DNA of 64,000 bases, taken from the NCBI RefSeq assembly GCF_030052815.1, contig NC_079510.1:47892725-47956724 (forward strand), read 5' to 3'. Within the stretch, counting starts at the first letter, position 1, and the number at the start of each line of letters is the position of its first letter. Made by a program: the position numbers and the translations under genes. Source of the stretch: Hevea brasiliensis (Eukaryota; Streptophyta; Magnoliopsida; Malpighiales; Euphorbiaceae). The notes under the pieces were generated by a model. It was not told the origin of the DNA. It saw only the letters and a program-made list of their open reading frames with translations, and did not search any database. Shown here one piece after another: positions 37,744-49,448 of the stretch.

Positions 37744-38452
37744 TGTTGAGGCAGTGGGTGTAGAATAGGCTTTGAGGCGTGATGAATCATTATCTTTAAG
37801 GTATTAATTGCCTCTATTAGATTGCTACAAGATTATGACAATATACTTCAAGGATATAACAAAGGCTAAAATCTGCAGACAGTAACTCCTAAAGATTTAC
37901 CTTAAGAACTCTTTATACGAACCGAGTTTAGAGAGACTAGAAGAAAAGAAGAAGAAGAAGAAGTAGAAGTAGTATATATTTGGATTGAAAAACTCATCCA
38001 TATTTATAAAGAATAAAAAATAATAGCACATTTTCTAGATAGACACATCTATCTATCTCCAATAGATACAATCGTTTGTGTAAAAGACATATTTATTTAT
38101 TAACAGACACCTATACAAATAGTTGTGACTGTTTTTATAGAATAGATATGTCTATTTATTAACAGACACCTATACAACTGTTTGTATAGAATTGACTTGT
38201 ATGTTTATTAATAGACATATCTACTTATTAATAAACACATCTGTTCGTAATTTATTTATGGAAATTACAATAAGATAATTATTTTATTTCACACATATAC
38301 TTGCTAAGTGCCATAATAGAATAATATATATTTATTTATATATATATAATTCTATACACATTTCACTCTTGCCATTCCTTCACTTTCTTATATTTTAATA
38401 ATATAGAAATTATTTCTCTCTATACTATCTAACATACAAGCTATTTATAACA
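37744..38452 (-). repeat. Left LTR (3' LTR) of copia element
   Basis: Begins TGTTGAGGCAGTGGG and ends TATTTATAACA. Internally it has imperfect repeats of TCTATTTATTAACAGACACC and a GAA-rich run near 37946. Confidence 0.92.
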
Positions 38453-38466
38453 ATCCCCCACTTAGT
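38453..38466 (-). other. Polypurine tract of copia element
   Basis: On the minus strand AAGTGGGGGAT directly precedes the TG of the LTR, the classic copia plus-strand primer. Confidence 0.8.
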
Positions 38467-39088
38467 TTGTATTGTTAGATCCCATTGTATCATGCATAAT
38501 GAAAAGTATCTTTCAGTTTAAACTTTTCCTTAGTGTAAATATTTCAAAGTTCTAAAGAAATCATGGTGGCCTTAGCTTAAACCTAGATTCCTATTAAATA
38601 GAACCGGAAATACTACACACACGAATCAATTAGTTTGACTTAAAAAGTTCACCAAAATTTTAGCACGAATATGACATTGTGCTACCTCCTGTTTTCATGA
38701 ACATTTACAAAGTTATTCTCACTTTTGTTGAAGCGACACCATTTCCTATGTTCATATAAGTAAAGTTTCTTTTGTATTAATATTAAACTTCATTAAGAGT
38801 ATAAATACTCATCCTCATTCCATTAACTTAGTACACTAAGTACTTAATTATAACATTTACTAAACTTTATTTAGTAATAATACTATAAAGTAGGGTTCCC
38901 ATCAACAGTAAATTTAATGGAATATTCTAAATCCTAATCAACAGATTTACTTATGATCATAACTCTCGAGAGCCTTTTTATTAAAGGATTTGCTAGATTA
39001 TTATAGGATTTAACATAAATATGGTAATAACACCATTAGAGTTTAATTGTTTTACATTTTCATGTCTTAAGCTTATATGTATATACTT

Positions 39089-39313
39089 TCAATTGTATAT
39101 TTTACTATAAGCTTTAGCCATCATGATTTGACTATCACAATATAAAGAAATAGATGACTTAGGTTGTGGCCACAACTTAATATCCGATAACAAGTTTCTC
39201 AGCCATTCTGCTTCTTTACCAACATTCGTCAAAGTTATAAATTCGGATTCCACCGTAGAATGAGTTATACAAGTTTGTTTGTTTGTTTGATGCCCAAGAA
39301 ACAGAACCTCCAC
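39089..39313 (-). pseudogene. Copia RNase H fragment
   Basis: The minus-strand frame reads NKQTCITHSTVESEFITL, KEAEWLRNLLSDIKLWP and SLYCDSQ, the conserved copia RNase H blocks. It is preceded and followed by stops. Confidence 0.85.
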
Positions 39314-39695
39314 CTAAAGTGGACACCCAACCAAAGGTTGACTTATTATCCTTAGTACTACTTATTCAATTGGCATTTGTATAGCCCTAGGATCTCCACC
39401 ATATTTGTTTCACTAGTCAACCATATAATCACATGTTTATAACATGAACTATATAATACTCATTTGTCCTTTTGTCACTTCTTACAAATGACTTGTAAGG
39501 CTCTTATATTTACTACTCAAAATGTATCAACCTTTTGGCGAATAAATTCATCTCTTCATACATGTAACTATTAAGAAGAATTGCATCTTTTCATTTAGTT
39601 ATGTCTTTTGGCCAAGGGACATAACTCTTTGCATAGATACAACTCTTTATATGGTTTTAGCATAATTGAAAATTTATCGCAGAATAATCTATAGT

Positions 39696-39893
39696 TTATA
39701 ATTCCTTTTTTAAATATCCAAAAATCCTTGAAATTTCTTTCCAATATTCAACACTGGGATTATTAGTATATCTTGATAACTTACATACTGCAAAAGCAAT
39801 ATGAGGAGTAGTGCAATGCATAGTATACATTAAGCTACCAATAGCACTAGCACACTCAATTTGAGCAATTATTCTAGCAAAATTTTCTGTCAA
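39696..39893 (-). pseudogene. Copia reverse transcriptase C-terminal fragment
   Basis: The minus-strand frame has SAIGSLMYTMHCTTPHIAFA, CKLSRYTNNPS and FGYLK, the usual block between the polymerase active site and RNase H in copia elements. Confidence 0.85.
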
Positions 39894-40135
39894 TTTGCAA
39901 TAAATATCATATGGAGTATTTACTTCCCTCGATATAATGAAATTGACAAAGAGTTAAACTCCCACTATGTTACAGTTAGGTAATTTAGGCAGATCCCTCA
40001 AGAATAATAATCAAAATATAAATCTAGACAACATTTTTAAAATTCTCCCAAGAATAAATTAAAGAATAATAATGTTAATTGTAGATAAAAATGAGGAGAA
40101 GAGACAAAAAAGAATATGTTCGAAGAGAAGCAAAG

Positions 40136-40620
40136 TTCACTTTGTATCTATTATAATAATTACATCTGTTCACTTACACCTTTTAGAATAAATACAATTG
40201 TTCACTTTGTATCTCTTAGAACAATTACATCTGTTCACGTATACCTTTTACAACAGATACAACCGTTCACTTTGTATCTCTTAAAACAATTACATCTGTT
40301 CACTTATGCCTCTTAGAACAGATACAACCATTCACTTATACCTCTTAGAACAGATACAACCATTCAATTAGTATCTCTCAGAACAATTATATTTGTTCAC
40401 TTATACCTTTTACAATAGATACAATCGTTCACTTTGTATCTTTTAGAACAATTACATCTATTCACTTATACCTCTTAGAACATATACAACTGTTCACTTA
40501 TACCTCTTAGAATAGATACAATTATTCACTTATACCTCTTAGAACATATACAACCATTCACTTTATATCTCTTAAAACAATTATATTTGTGCATTTACAC
40601 CTTTTAAAACAAATAAAACT
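40136..40620. repeat. Minisatellite, 15 units of 32-33 bp, two alternating types
   Basis: Units begin TTCACTT. One type continues TGTATCTCTTAGAACAATTA (33 bp, about six units), the other ATACCTCTTAGAACAGATAC (32 bp, about nine units). The two types are interspersed and total about 485 bp without spacers. It lies inside the copia element, between the gag remnant and the polymerase fragment. Confidence 0.9.
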
Positions 40621-40754
40621 ATCGGTAACAAATAGTTCATTTTGATGCCTTTTAATGAACAAACATAACTCTTTCGAAATGAGACAAATTTTTTTATCAC
40701 TAATATTTTTAACAATATCCCCACCTAGTTAGTGATAGACACAATCAATATGAA

Positions 40755-40994
40755 TTAGAATTTATGCATATAAAAAGTGTTTTTTGATTTATGCACATAA
40801 ATCTTATTACTTTCTTTAACACATTCACTATAAGTTTTAGCATCATAATATAACATTATATTTCTTCTAATTATAAGCATGTCATCAACATAAAACAAAT
40901 TATCATATAAAAAACTTTTTAATGTGTAAGTATTTCTGAATCTGTTTAAGAAAAAAGTCGTATGTGGCATATAATAATTTCTTCCTATAATCAT
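40755..40994 (-). pseudogene. Copia reverse transcriptase active-site fragment
   Basis: The minus-strand frame includes FYVDDMLII at about 40870-40895, the copia polymerase catalytic box. The surrounding residues are strongly degenerate. Confidence 0.65.
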
Positions 40995-41416
40995 TCAAAC
41001 TAGAAGTATAATGTGCTATTATTGCTTCTAATTGCAATAATTTAGGAACTACTACTTTTAAATTCTTAAACTTTGAAACAAAGATATGTAATTCATAAAC
41101 TTATCCATAACAGACATATTATCAAGTATTTAGAATTCAAAATATTTCATAATGAGAAATTTATCCATACCTTTTTTTTTTGTATTATATTCGAATTTTA
41201 ATGAATTCCAGATTTCCTTTGGAGACTTGACAGAGATAAACAAATCTTATAGCCTATTTGATGAGGTAACCTCTGCATGTCAATTCATCTTCTTTTCCTG
41301 ATCTGCTTTCACCTTCTCAGTGAACATAATTTGTTCCTTAAAATGATCAAGCTTCACGAACTCTTGATTCATCACGGAAACAGGCTTAGACTTCATTGCG
41401 ATTAATACCTTAAAAT

Positions 41417-42133
41417 TGTTGAGGCGGTGGGTGTAGAATAGGCTTTGAGGCGTGATGAATTACTATTTTTAAGGTATTAATTGCCCCCACTAGATTGCTG
41501 CAAGGTTATGGCAATATACCTCCAGTATACAACAAAGCCTAAAATCTGCAGACAGCAACTCCTAAAGATTTCTCTTAAGAACTCTTTATACGAACCGAGT
41601 TTAGAGAGACTAGAAGAAGAAGTAGAAGTAGAAGTAGAAGTAGTATATATTTGGATTGAAAAACTCATCCACATTTATAAAGAATGAAAAGTAATGACAC
41701 CTTTTTTAGAGAGACACATCTATCTATCTCCAATAGATACAACTGTTTGTGTAAAAGACATATCTATTTATTAACAGACACCTATACAAATAGTTGTGAT
41801 TGTTTGTATATAATAGATATGTCTATTTATTAACAGACACCTATACAAATAGTTGTGACTGTTTGTATAGAATTGACATGTCTGTTTATTAATAGACATA
41901 TCTACTTATTAATAAACACATCTGGTCGTAATTTATTTATGGAAATTACAATAAGATAATTATTTTATTTCACACATATACGTGCTAAGTGCCATAATAG
42001 AATAATATTTATTTATTTATATATATATAATTCTATACACATTTCACTCTTGCCATTCCTTCACTTTCTTATATTTTAATAATATAGAAATTTTTTCTCT
42101 CTATACTATTTAACATACAAGCTATTTATAATA
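41417..42133 (-). repeat. Right LTR (5' LTR) of copia element
   Basis: Pairs with 37744-38452. Begins TGTTGAGGCGGTGGG. Its last bases are ATA where the other LTR has ACA, a point change of the terminal CA. The adjoining internal sequence on the minus strand (AGGTATTAATCGC) is only a faint initiator-Met primer site. Confidence 0.92.
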
Positions 42134-42138
42134 GGATC
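42134..42138. repeat. Target site duplication GGATC (right)
   Basis: Exact copy of 37739-37743. Confidence 0.9.
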
Positions 42139-43420
42139 TCCATTCAGATTGTTCATTTGTGTCATCATTTGAATGTGCTAAAGTTAATTTGTTGCTTCTG
42201 TCTTGCTTACTTGCTGCTTCATTAGAATTGGTGGCATTCTTGGATAGGAACAATTAAAATATGCGGAAAATCAGTTGCAGACAGTGGGTGCTAACATAAA
42301 GCAATTTTGCTCCGATCTTGTGCAAGAAGTGATCCTACAGTCTTCTTTAGATACAATGGATGGTGCAGCTTATGACTTTTCTTAGCACAAAACACTGATG
42401 AGGTTTATATTGATGGAGACCACTTTGAAAAGGAAGCTTGCAATGAGAGTCGGGTCCATTCCTGTTCTGGGCAACCTGTTTAGGTCTCACGACATGATTT
42501 GTCTTGGGAGGAAACTGTTAATGCTGGGATTATGGAAAATCATGCTGAGGAAATGCAACTTAAGCTTGAGATGTCCAATAGTGTTATCCTAGACAATAAA
42601 GATCTAAGTTTTTGGGTATTGTCCCCAAACTCAGATGATCTGCTAGAGGGTAACTCTTGCACCAAAATAATACCTACAGGAGTGCCATCTTCAGGTTCTG
42701 TTAATATATTACATTCCTGCGCAAGTGAGGTCTTGGATAGAAAACTTACTCTTGGTGATGGAGCTGAGTCAGCTGGTGAATATTTCATCATTCTGATATA
42801 TCTGCAATTCATTTTCACTTCTAACCTTTTGTTGATTTTTGCATTGGCTGGTCTTCTATACATGAGTTTGTGTGGTCTGATGATTATGCAAAATCTGAAC
42901 TCATCTTTTCTCCCAAAGAAACTGTTATTTAAAGCATACATATGCTGAATGTGGCTGCTATTCATATTTTCTCTTGGTCTACTTAATTTCTTCTAGTTGT
43001 ATCCAAATCATGAAACATTAGTAATTTATTGATTAGCTTGGACATCAGGTATTATGTATAATTACAAGTATTTTCTCATATCTCATATGTAGGACTTTAA
43101 CCAGTTTACTTGGAGCACGATTAGCATTGTTGTTGCAAATAAGTTTAACAAAATGTTAGAAGGTTTTCTTTTTGGTAATAGATAATAGATTCATGAAATT
43201 TGATTTTTCATATGTCAAAAGCTGATTTTGGAAAAGATTTCAAATTTGAACCTTTTCAAATTGCTATTGAGTTGAATTATAAAGTTTTGCAAAATAGCTA
43301 TTCATTCTCTAACTCAAATTCTTGTCATGCATATGCGTAGCTATGTCCCCTTGGCATTTGAAATAAAGCCTTGAATATCAACTCTTGTTTTTAACTGTCA
43401 CTGTCACTTTCCATTATCCA

Positions 43421-43439
43421 AGAGAGAGAGAGAGAGAGA
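43421..43439. repeat. (AG)n microsatellite
   Basis: AG run in a presumed intron of the broken gene. A (CT)n run follows at 43794-43816 just after the next exon-like segment. Confidence 0.85.
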
Positions 43440-44728
43440 AATGGAGGGAAGGAGGGAGGGATGGGTTCTAATTTTAAAAGAAACATAATACAGCGTATGA
43501 AAAGTTGCAAGAGCTGAGCTGATGATAAGAAGGAAAACACCCTAATTTAGATGTTAGACTATTTATTTTATGTTTAGTTTTGCATTTAACTGACCCTTGT
43601 GATAGAAGAGTGTTGCAATATGAGTATAAATTTCTACATTGTTACGGGAAAATCAGACAACTCCATTGATGATATTAGCAACAGGGCTTCATCTTGTAAG
43701 ATGAAGCTTGATGAAAGTTGCGTCATAGTAGACAATAGTGAATTTTTTTCTGTTTGTCATGATGTTGGAAGACACAGGTCTTATAAGGTACAGAGCTCTC
43801 TCTCTCTCTCTCTCTCACTTTATTGTTCGGATGAATTTTAGTTCCTTATGCAACAAACTTACAAGAATGTACAACCATTAAAAATAAGCATTTTAGGAAG
43901 AGCTATTCTATTTCCATAATCAGCAAACTTTTATCTGATGTTTCCGTTTTCTTTTGCCTCAAGAAAATGTTAAAGGCTTCTTCCTCAAAATGGAGGGCAG
44001 CAGCAGAAAGCAGGATCATGAACAGCATGCTGCCTTGTATGGGAGTCCAGATTTGGGATCTTGTAAACAGAGAGGGGAAGTTTCAGCATCATCCAGTGTT
44101 ACAACATCAAATCATGAATTTTTTAAATCTGATTGGGATATTATCTAGATAAATCTTCCAATGGTGAGTTTGGCATGTCAAGTAGTTTCCTTATCCCAAG
44201 CAGGTAAACAAAGACAACGAAGATTTTTTTTTTTCAGATACTTTGAAGCAATGAGGCCATCACATAACTGATCAATGTGGAGGGTAGCGAACACAATACT
44301 TTTGAAGCTGAGAAAATCTGCTGAAGTTGAGCAGTGGAACCCTTTTTTTTTTTGGGGTATAGTTTGAGGCAGGATGTTGATTTTCTTATGTTCATCATGC
44401 ATTTTTGGAATTAGAATTCCTTTTGATGGAGAAATCAGAAAGATCATTCAAATAGATGATGCAAAATAGCACTCCCAGTCCCACCACACTCAAGCCTAAA
44501 TAAACAGATAAGAAATCAATTGAGTTTTTCTGAAGTATGTGGGATCAATTAGATGCATGATTAAATACTGGTTATGAGGATGCAAATATAAATTTGTTTG
44601 AAATTGAATTTATGATACATAAATGAAGTGTCATTCTGGTGAACCCAAAAAAAAAAAGTGTAATTCTAAATGCAACTATTTGGGCCTTAAATTACCTTAT
44701 TCAAATGCAGCCTCATAAAAAATTCATT

Positions 44729-45019
44729 TTATCTTTCGTAATCTGCCAAATTTAAGCAATGATTGTAGCAAAATTTAATTGTCTCACATCCTTTGCTTTT
44801 TTGACCCCTGAAGGTAATTTTCCAGTGTAACGTACTGGGTTTGTCATCTTTATCATCATTGGCGGATTCATCTTCTTCATTAGTATTATCATTAATTGGG
44901 TAGTCGAGATCATGTATGGTGTGGTTGCAAGCAGAGTCACTTGTGCCATGATTAGAACTTTTCCATAACCACCGTATAATCATCAACCGGGAGTTGTTTA
45001 TTCCAAGTCTCTCCATCAA
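44729..45019 (-). CDS. Hypothetical 96-residue frame, unsupported
   Basis: A frame starting MMERLGINNSRLMII with a central acidic run (NEEDESANDDKDD) and two Cys near the C-terminus. I do not recognise it, and no partner exon is visible on the minus strand upstream. It could be a fragment of a decayed gene or chance. It is listed only because its composition differs from the surrounding AT-rich DNA. Confidence 0.15.
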   Translation of the reverse strand: MMERLGINNSRLMIIRWLWKSSNHGTSDSACNHTIHDLDYPINDNTNEEDESANDDKDDKPSTLHWKITFRGQKSKGCETIKFCYNHCLNLADYER

Positions 45020-45729
45020 ATTCTCATGAGGCTAAATATTGGAGGCAACGGGAGTACTAAAAATTAGTACTTCTTTAAATATAATAATATAGGTTTTTTA
45101 TAATTATAAAGAGGTTGGACTCATATTTTCAGAGAAAATTTATATATATATTAGATGCATCTAATAATCTCTCTTACCACAATTAATTTTAAAATTACAC
45201 GAGAAAAAAAATGACATTTTTACAAGTAAAAGAAACATACAATCAATGACCCACCCCTCCATTAAAACGACATTGCTGCAAGCATCAACAAGTACATGAT
45301 TGCCGAGTTCAAACCAAAAGGAACGGCTTCGGGTACTCTCGGTGTCGACCACTTCCCTCTACCAATCTTAGATTAAAGCAAAGACTCTTCTGCTGCTGAA
45401 TCGCTGATATTAGTGATGACCAAGAAAAGCACAGATAAAATTGTGGAGGCTCTGTAGGAATTGGTAATTTGGTATAAGGTGGAGGCGACTACATAAATGA
45501 GAAGAGTCAGGGCTTAACCCACCAAGAAATGGAGTTGATTAAAGAAAATTGCATGTCAATGTTCGAATTGCCTTTCAACGTAAAGTTAAGCCTTTGTTTA
45601 ATTTTTTTTTTTTTAATTGTGAAATAAGGTAGAAAAATTAAATAGAATAAATTTTATTTAGCTTGGTGTTCGATTTAATTTATTTTTAATTTTTTATCTA
45701 ATTTAGTTAGAAATTTTATTTTAAGCTCA

Positions 45730-46107
45730 ATTTAATTTAAAAATTAAATAAATATAAAAATTTAACTTATAAATTTTAATTTTTTAATTAAATTGAGTTT
45801 AAATTAAAATTTTTAAATTAATTTAAACAAAAAATTAAAAATAACTAAATTAAACTTTTCAAATAAGTATTGAAGTTAAATTAAATATTTTATCAATTTT
45901 ATTTTTATTAACAGAAATAAAATTTTTAACTTAAAAATAAAAAAATTAATAATAAATTTAAGTCATAAATTTTAATTTTTAAATTAAATTAAACTTAAGC
46001 CGATATTTTTGGATTAATTGAATAAATAGTTAAAAATAAACTTAAATTGAAATTTTCAAATAAAAACAGTAGTCAAATTAAATATTTTATTAATTTTATT
46101 TTTATTA
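45730..46107. repeat. Imperfect tandem duplication, about 196-bp unit
   Basis: Landmarks ATAAATTTTAATTTTT (about 45767 and 45964) and AAATTAAATATTTTAT (about 45880 and 46078) repeat in order at the same offset with many changes. Confidence 0.65.
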
Positions 46108-46128
46108 TATTATTTATTTATTTTATAT
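46108..46128. repeat. Target site duplication, 21 bp (left)
   Basis: An exact 21-bp A/T-only match to 46221-46241. The sequence is low-complexity, but it abuts both ends of the LINE fragment precisely. Confidence 0.8.
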
Positions 46129-46220
46129 GAAGATTTAATCCAAAATCATTTAGAGTGGAGAAAGCGAATTCATATAGCTGACTTCAAATTTTTTGAATAA
46201 AAATTTAGTTGAATTGAGTG
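46129..46220 (+). mobile_element. 5'-truncated RTE-type LINE (3' end only)
   Basis: About 92 bp matching the 3' terminus of the LINE at 55.3-56.85 kb, including a shared CAAAATCATTTAGAGTGGAG block (here from 46141, there from about 56767) and the TTAGTTGAATTGAG tail. The exact 21-bp duplication on both sides marks a target-primed insertion. It lies about 155 bp upstream of the CofD-like start codon. Confidence 0.85.
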
Positions 46221-46241
46221 TATTATTTATTTATTTTATAT
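46221..46241. repeat. Target site duplication, 21 bp (right)
   Basis: Exact copy of 46108-46128. Confidence 0.8.
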
Positions 46242-46375
46242 AAAAAATGAGAGGAACAAGAGAAATGAAAAAAAAAAAAACGAGAAGGGAAAATATAATA
46301 AATCCATCATATATATATATTAAAATTTTTAATTTTGGGGGCGCTATAGCAGCTAGGCTGAGGAATTGCGGGAAC

Positions 46376-47523
46376 ATGGCGGATACTTGGTTGGGACCCT
46401 TGATAATCAAGGCAAATCCTCGCCTGCTCCACTCTCCCAATTTTCCCTTCTTCTTCTCTTCCTATTCAAAACTCAAATCCATACCACTCTTCATGGCTGC
46501 TTCCCTTCAATGCCCTTGCTCCACTCCCATCTCAACCCCAACGCCCAACGACCCTTCTCTTCTTGTCTTCTCAGGTCTGTTCTCTCTCCATTTTTTTTTT
46601 CTGTTGCTTTTGATCTTGAATGTGTCGTTTAATTTCGGTACTATGCAATCTCATAGTATTTGTAATCAAAGATAGGTAATTGGTTATTGAATTGCTTTTT
46701 CTTTTGTCTTGGTGCGAATAATTTCTTTAATTGATGCTGCTACTGCAGGTGGAACTGCATTTAATGGAATTGTGGAAGAGCTTAAGAAGTTAACCACTCG
46801 GGTTGCTCATGTCTTGCCTGTTTCTGACGATGGAGGCAGTACTGCTGAGATTGTTCGTGTGCTCGGTGTATTTCATAAACAAAAGGATTCTTCTTTTTTG
46901 GGTCTTGATCAGTAATGGGAAAACATTACTGGTTGCAGAAGAAGGTGATATAAGTAAATTAATGACTGAAGTTATATTTGGGTTATAACTATCTGATGAA
47001 GTTTGCTTCTTAGCTTCCTGGATGGAGGTTAAGCACGAGGTGCTAAAGCAATTTGAGCTAATCATTGCTGTGCCTAGTGATTAAATGCCCCTTCTGAGAT
47101 GCTTTAATATGCTAAGCTTAAGCGTGTCTTCCCAGCCTTTTTTTCCCCAGAAAAATTTTGCACTTTCATTTACTGTTTCTTCCCACTTTTAAGGAACTAT
47201 ATTGTTTAATATGATGGAAGTTAACTGGCTGGATAAATTTTAGGTGGTCCTGCTGTTGGAGACTTTCGGTCAAGATGTTTAAGATTGTCTGACCAAAGTA
47301 CAGCCGAGGCTCTTGCAGTCCGAAGATTGCTTGGTCATCGTTTACCTCTTAATGCCTCTCAAGCCAAATCCGAATGGTAATGTATCCAACTAAGCTGCAG
47401 TGATTTTTCTTTCTTTTAACACACGCACGCACTCACAGAGTACCAAAGACATTTTTTGCATTTTCCTTGTTAGCTACAATCCTCTAGGTTATCAACTTCA
47501 GAACATGTTTTATTTATGGACAC

Positions 47524-47561
<38 letters not shown>

Positions 47562-49412
47562 GTGTGTGTTTCTGCACGTACATGCATGCGTGCAAAATTT
47601 GACATAAGGTATCATGAAATTTTGAAATCCACTTCCTATTTGATTAGATATATAACTTTATATAAAGGTTTTCTTTTGATCGAATATTTATTTGGATGGT
47701 TAAATTTACAATGTGGCCTTAAGGTGGGTGTTTATTTTTTTTTTTTGGGTTTGGGGGCGGGGGGGAGAGGGGGCCGCTTGCGGGATGGTTGCCTTTTATG
47801 CTGAATCTCTCATTACTTGCTAGATATAACTATGGTAGGGGTATTATATAATGGCATGCTGAATTGAGAATTTGACAGGTATGATATCATGGAAGGGGAA
47901 CACCCTTTATGGAGAGGTGTATCAAAACCATACAGAGAAATAATTCGAGCTTTTCTGGTTTATTTCCAAAATGAGGTAGCCTATTATGAAAATAAGGCCA
48001 GATTGTCAAGCTTTAGTTATTTACGATTGATTTTGTGACATATACTAATTGTGGGGGTCTTTTAGCTTACGTAGCACGAAAATGGAAATGTGGATACGGA
48101 AAAACGTGAAAACAGATATGAAAAAATTATATTTTAATAGATTTAAAAAACGAAAACGCAAGAGAAAATACATAAATATAAAAAATATAAAGATATATTT
48201 ATAAATAAATAATATATATATATGAATTTAAAAGTCTTAATTATAATAAATTTAAATATTAAAAAAAATAAAATTAATTAATTGATTAATTAATTAGATT
48301 ATTTATATATTTATAATTATAAATAATTAGAATAATAAATATATAGAATAATAAAATTAATATTAAAATATTAAAAATAAAGGTACAGAGTTTTAATACA
48401 ATAAAAATTGAATAAAAAATAATAATAATGATTAAAAGAAATTTTCTAATGGGAAATAACGTGGGTATTAGGATTCGGGGAAGGAGCAGAGCAAGGAGCA
48501 GCGCCATCGGGGAAGGGAGGCTAATTGGCAGAGCATCGGATGGGGAAGGAAGCAGAGACCAGTCACCTCCCATCGCCGGCACACTGCCCCACCAAGTACT
48601 CCTCCTCCTTCTCCTCTTCTTCTTCTTTCTTCTTTTTTTCTTTGCCTTCTCCTTTCTTCCTGGAGGTGCGACTTTTTTTGTTTTTTTTAAAGAAACGCGT
48701 GTCCGGCGAAGGAATCGCGTTTACGATTTCAAGGAATTACGGAAACGGCACGGAGACGTTTCCTCGCCGTGTCCTAACGTTTCCGGCGAGGAAACGTTTC
48801 CAGAACGGGGAAACGCTCCCGCCTCCCGTTTCCGTGCATCCTAGAGTTTTAGCTTTGTTATTGAAGAACTCTGGGCCCATACTTTTACACTTTGAATTTT
48901 GCTATTTACAAAAGGAAATATCTTTTTGTGCTTATCTTGAACTGTTACTTGTTGTCCATTACGTTTCACTATTTCTTCTGAAATACAATAAAGATTTTTT
49001 TTTTTCTTAAAATGAGAACTGTTATTTGAAAAATCAAGTAGTTTTAGTTTGCTGAATGTTACTACCATGATTTACTTTTTGTTTTTTTCTCTTTTACTTT
49101 CTATTAGGTCACTGATATGATGCTCACTATGACATTAATTTTTTATAAATACAGATCCTGCATCGGCCCAATGATTCATTTTGCTTTTGTAATGGCAGGT
49201 ATTTTTCCATTTTTCTTATATCTTATTAGGTTTCTGCCTCATCTGAGAATAATAAAGGAGGCTTCCTATTTGTTGCATCATATGATTATTTTACGTACTT
49301 GGAACTTCAATGATCTAGTTCTTGAATTTTAAAGGTGGAGTAGGCTTTCTATGCCCAATACGAGTGGTTAGGTTGATGCACTGTCAACTTTTGGGTTCTG
49401 AGGGTGGCACTT

Positions 49413-49448
<36 letters not shown>

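Larger units (their letters stand above)
37744..42133 (-). mobile_element. Degenerate Ty1/copia element, minus strand
   Basis: Two LTRs of about 710 bp (37744-38452 and 41417-42133) are flanked by GGATC. The internal part of about 3 kb reads on the minus strand. A gag start remnant lies at about 41230-41395 (SVMNQEFVKLDHF). A YVDDMLII polymerase box is at 40881-40892. The end of the polymerase domain is at 39696-39893 (ASAIGSLMYTMHCTTPHIAF), and RNase H is at 39089-39313 (THSTVESEFITL, LYCDSQ). A GTGGGGGAT purine tract abuts the left LTR, making it the 3' LTR. No integrase was found; the space is occupied partly by a minisatellite. All frames are broken. It sits inside the broken gene at 37366-44148. 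Confidence 0.92.
37366..44148 (+). pseudogene. Broken copy of a plant gene of unknown function, split by a copia element
   Basis: The start reads MDNKRKGIAWVGSIF. I recognise MDNKRKGIAWVG as the N-terminus of a conserved plant protein of unknown function, but the expected continuation is missing. A later exon (about 42248-42773) resumes with KYAENQLQTVGANIKQF and DLVQEVILQSSLD. It then has a frame change at 42380-42385 (TAG in the incoming frame) and an in-frame TAG at 42481-42483, and continues WEETVNAGIMENHAEEMQLK. Further exon-like segments are about 43608-43788 (LDESCVIVDNSEFFS) and 43964-44148, ending EFFKSDWDII. The last segment needs a frame change near 43983, in an A run, to join its two halves. 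The copia element at 37744-42133 lies in the gap between the first two exons. Probable pseudogene; the family assignment rests on memory. Confidence 0.5.
44149..46107. other. Intergenic DNA
   Basis: No recognised gene. A minus-strand frame at 44729-45019 is described separately. About 45600-46107 is AT-rich and holds an imperfect tandem duplication. Confidence 0.6.

Noticed and set aside
40136..40620. CRISPR-like appearance of regularly spaced repeats
   Set aside because: Repeats are directly adjacent with no unique spacers, units vary, and the context is a plant retrotransposon. It is a minisatellite.
46247..46375. Upstream extension of the CofD-like first exon frame
   Set aside because: No ATG in frame before 46376, and the sequence is the AT-rich DNA flanking the LINE insertion.
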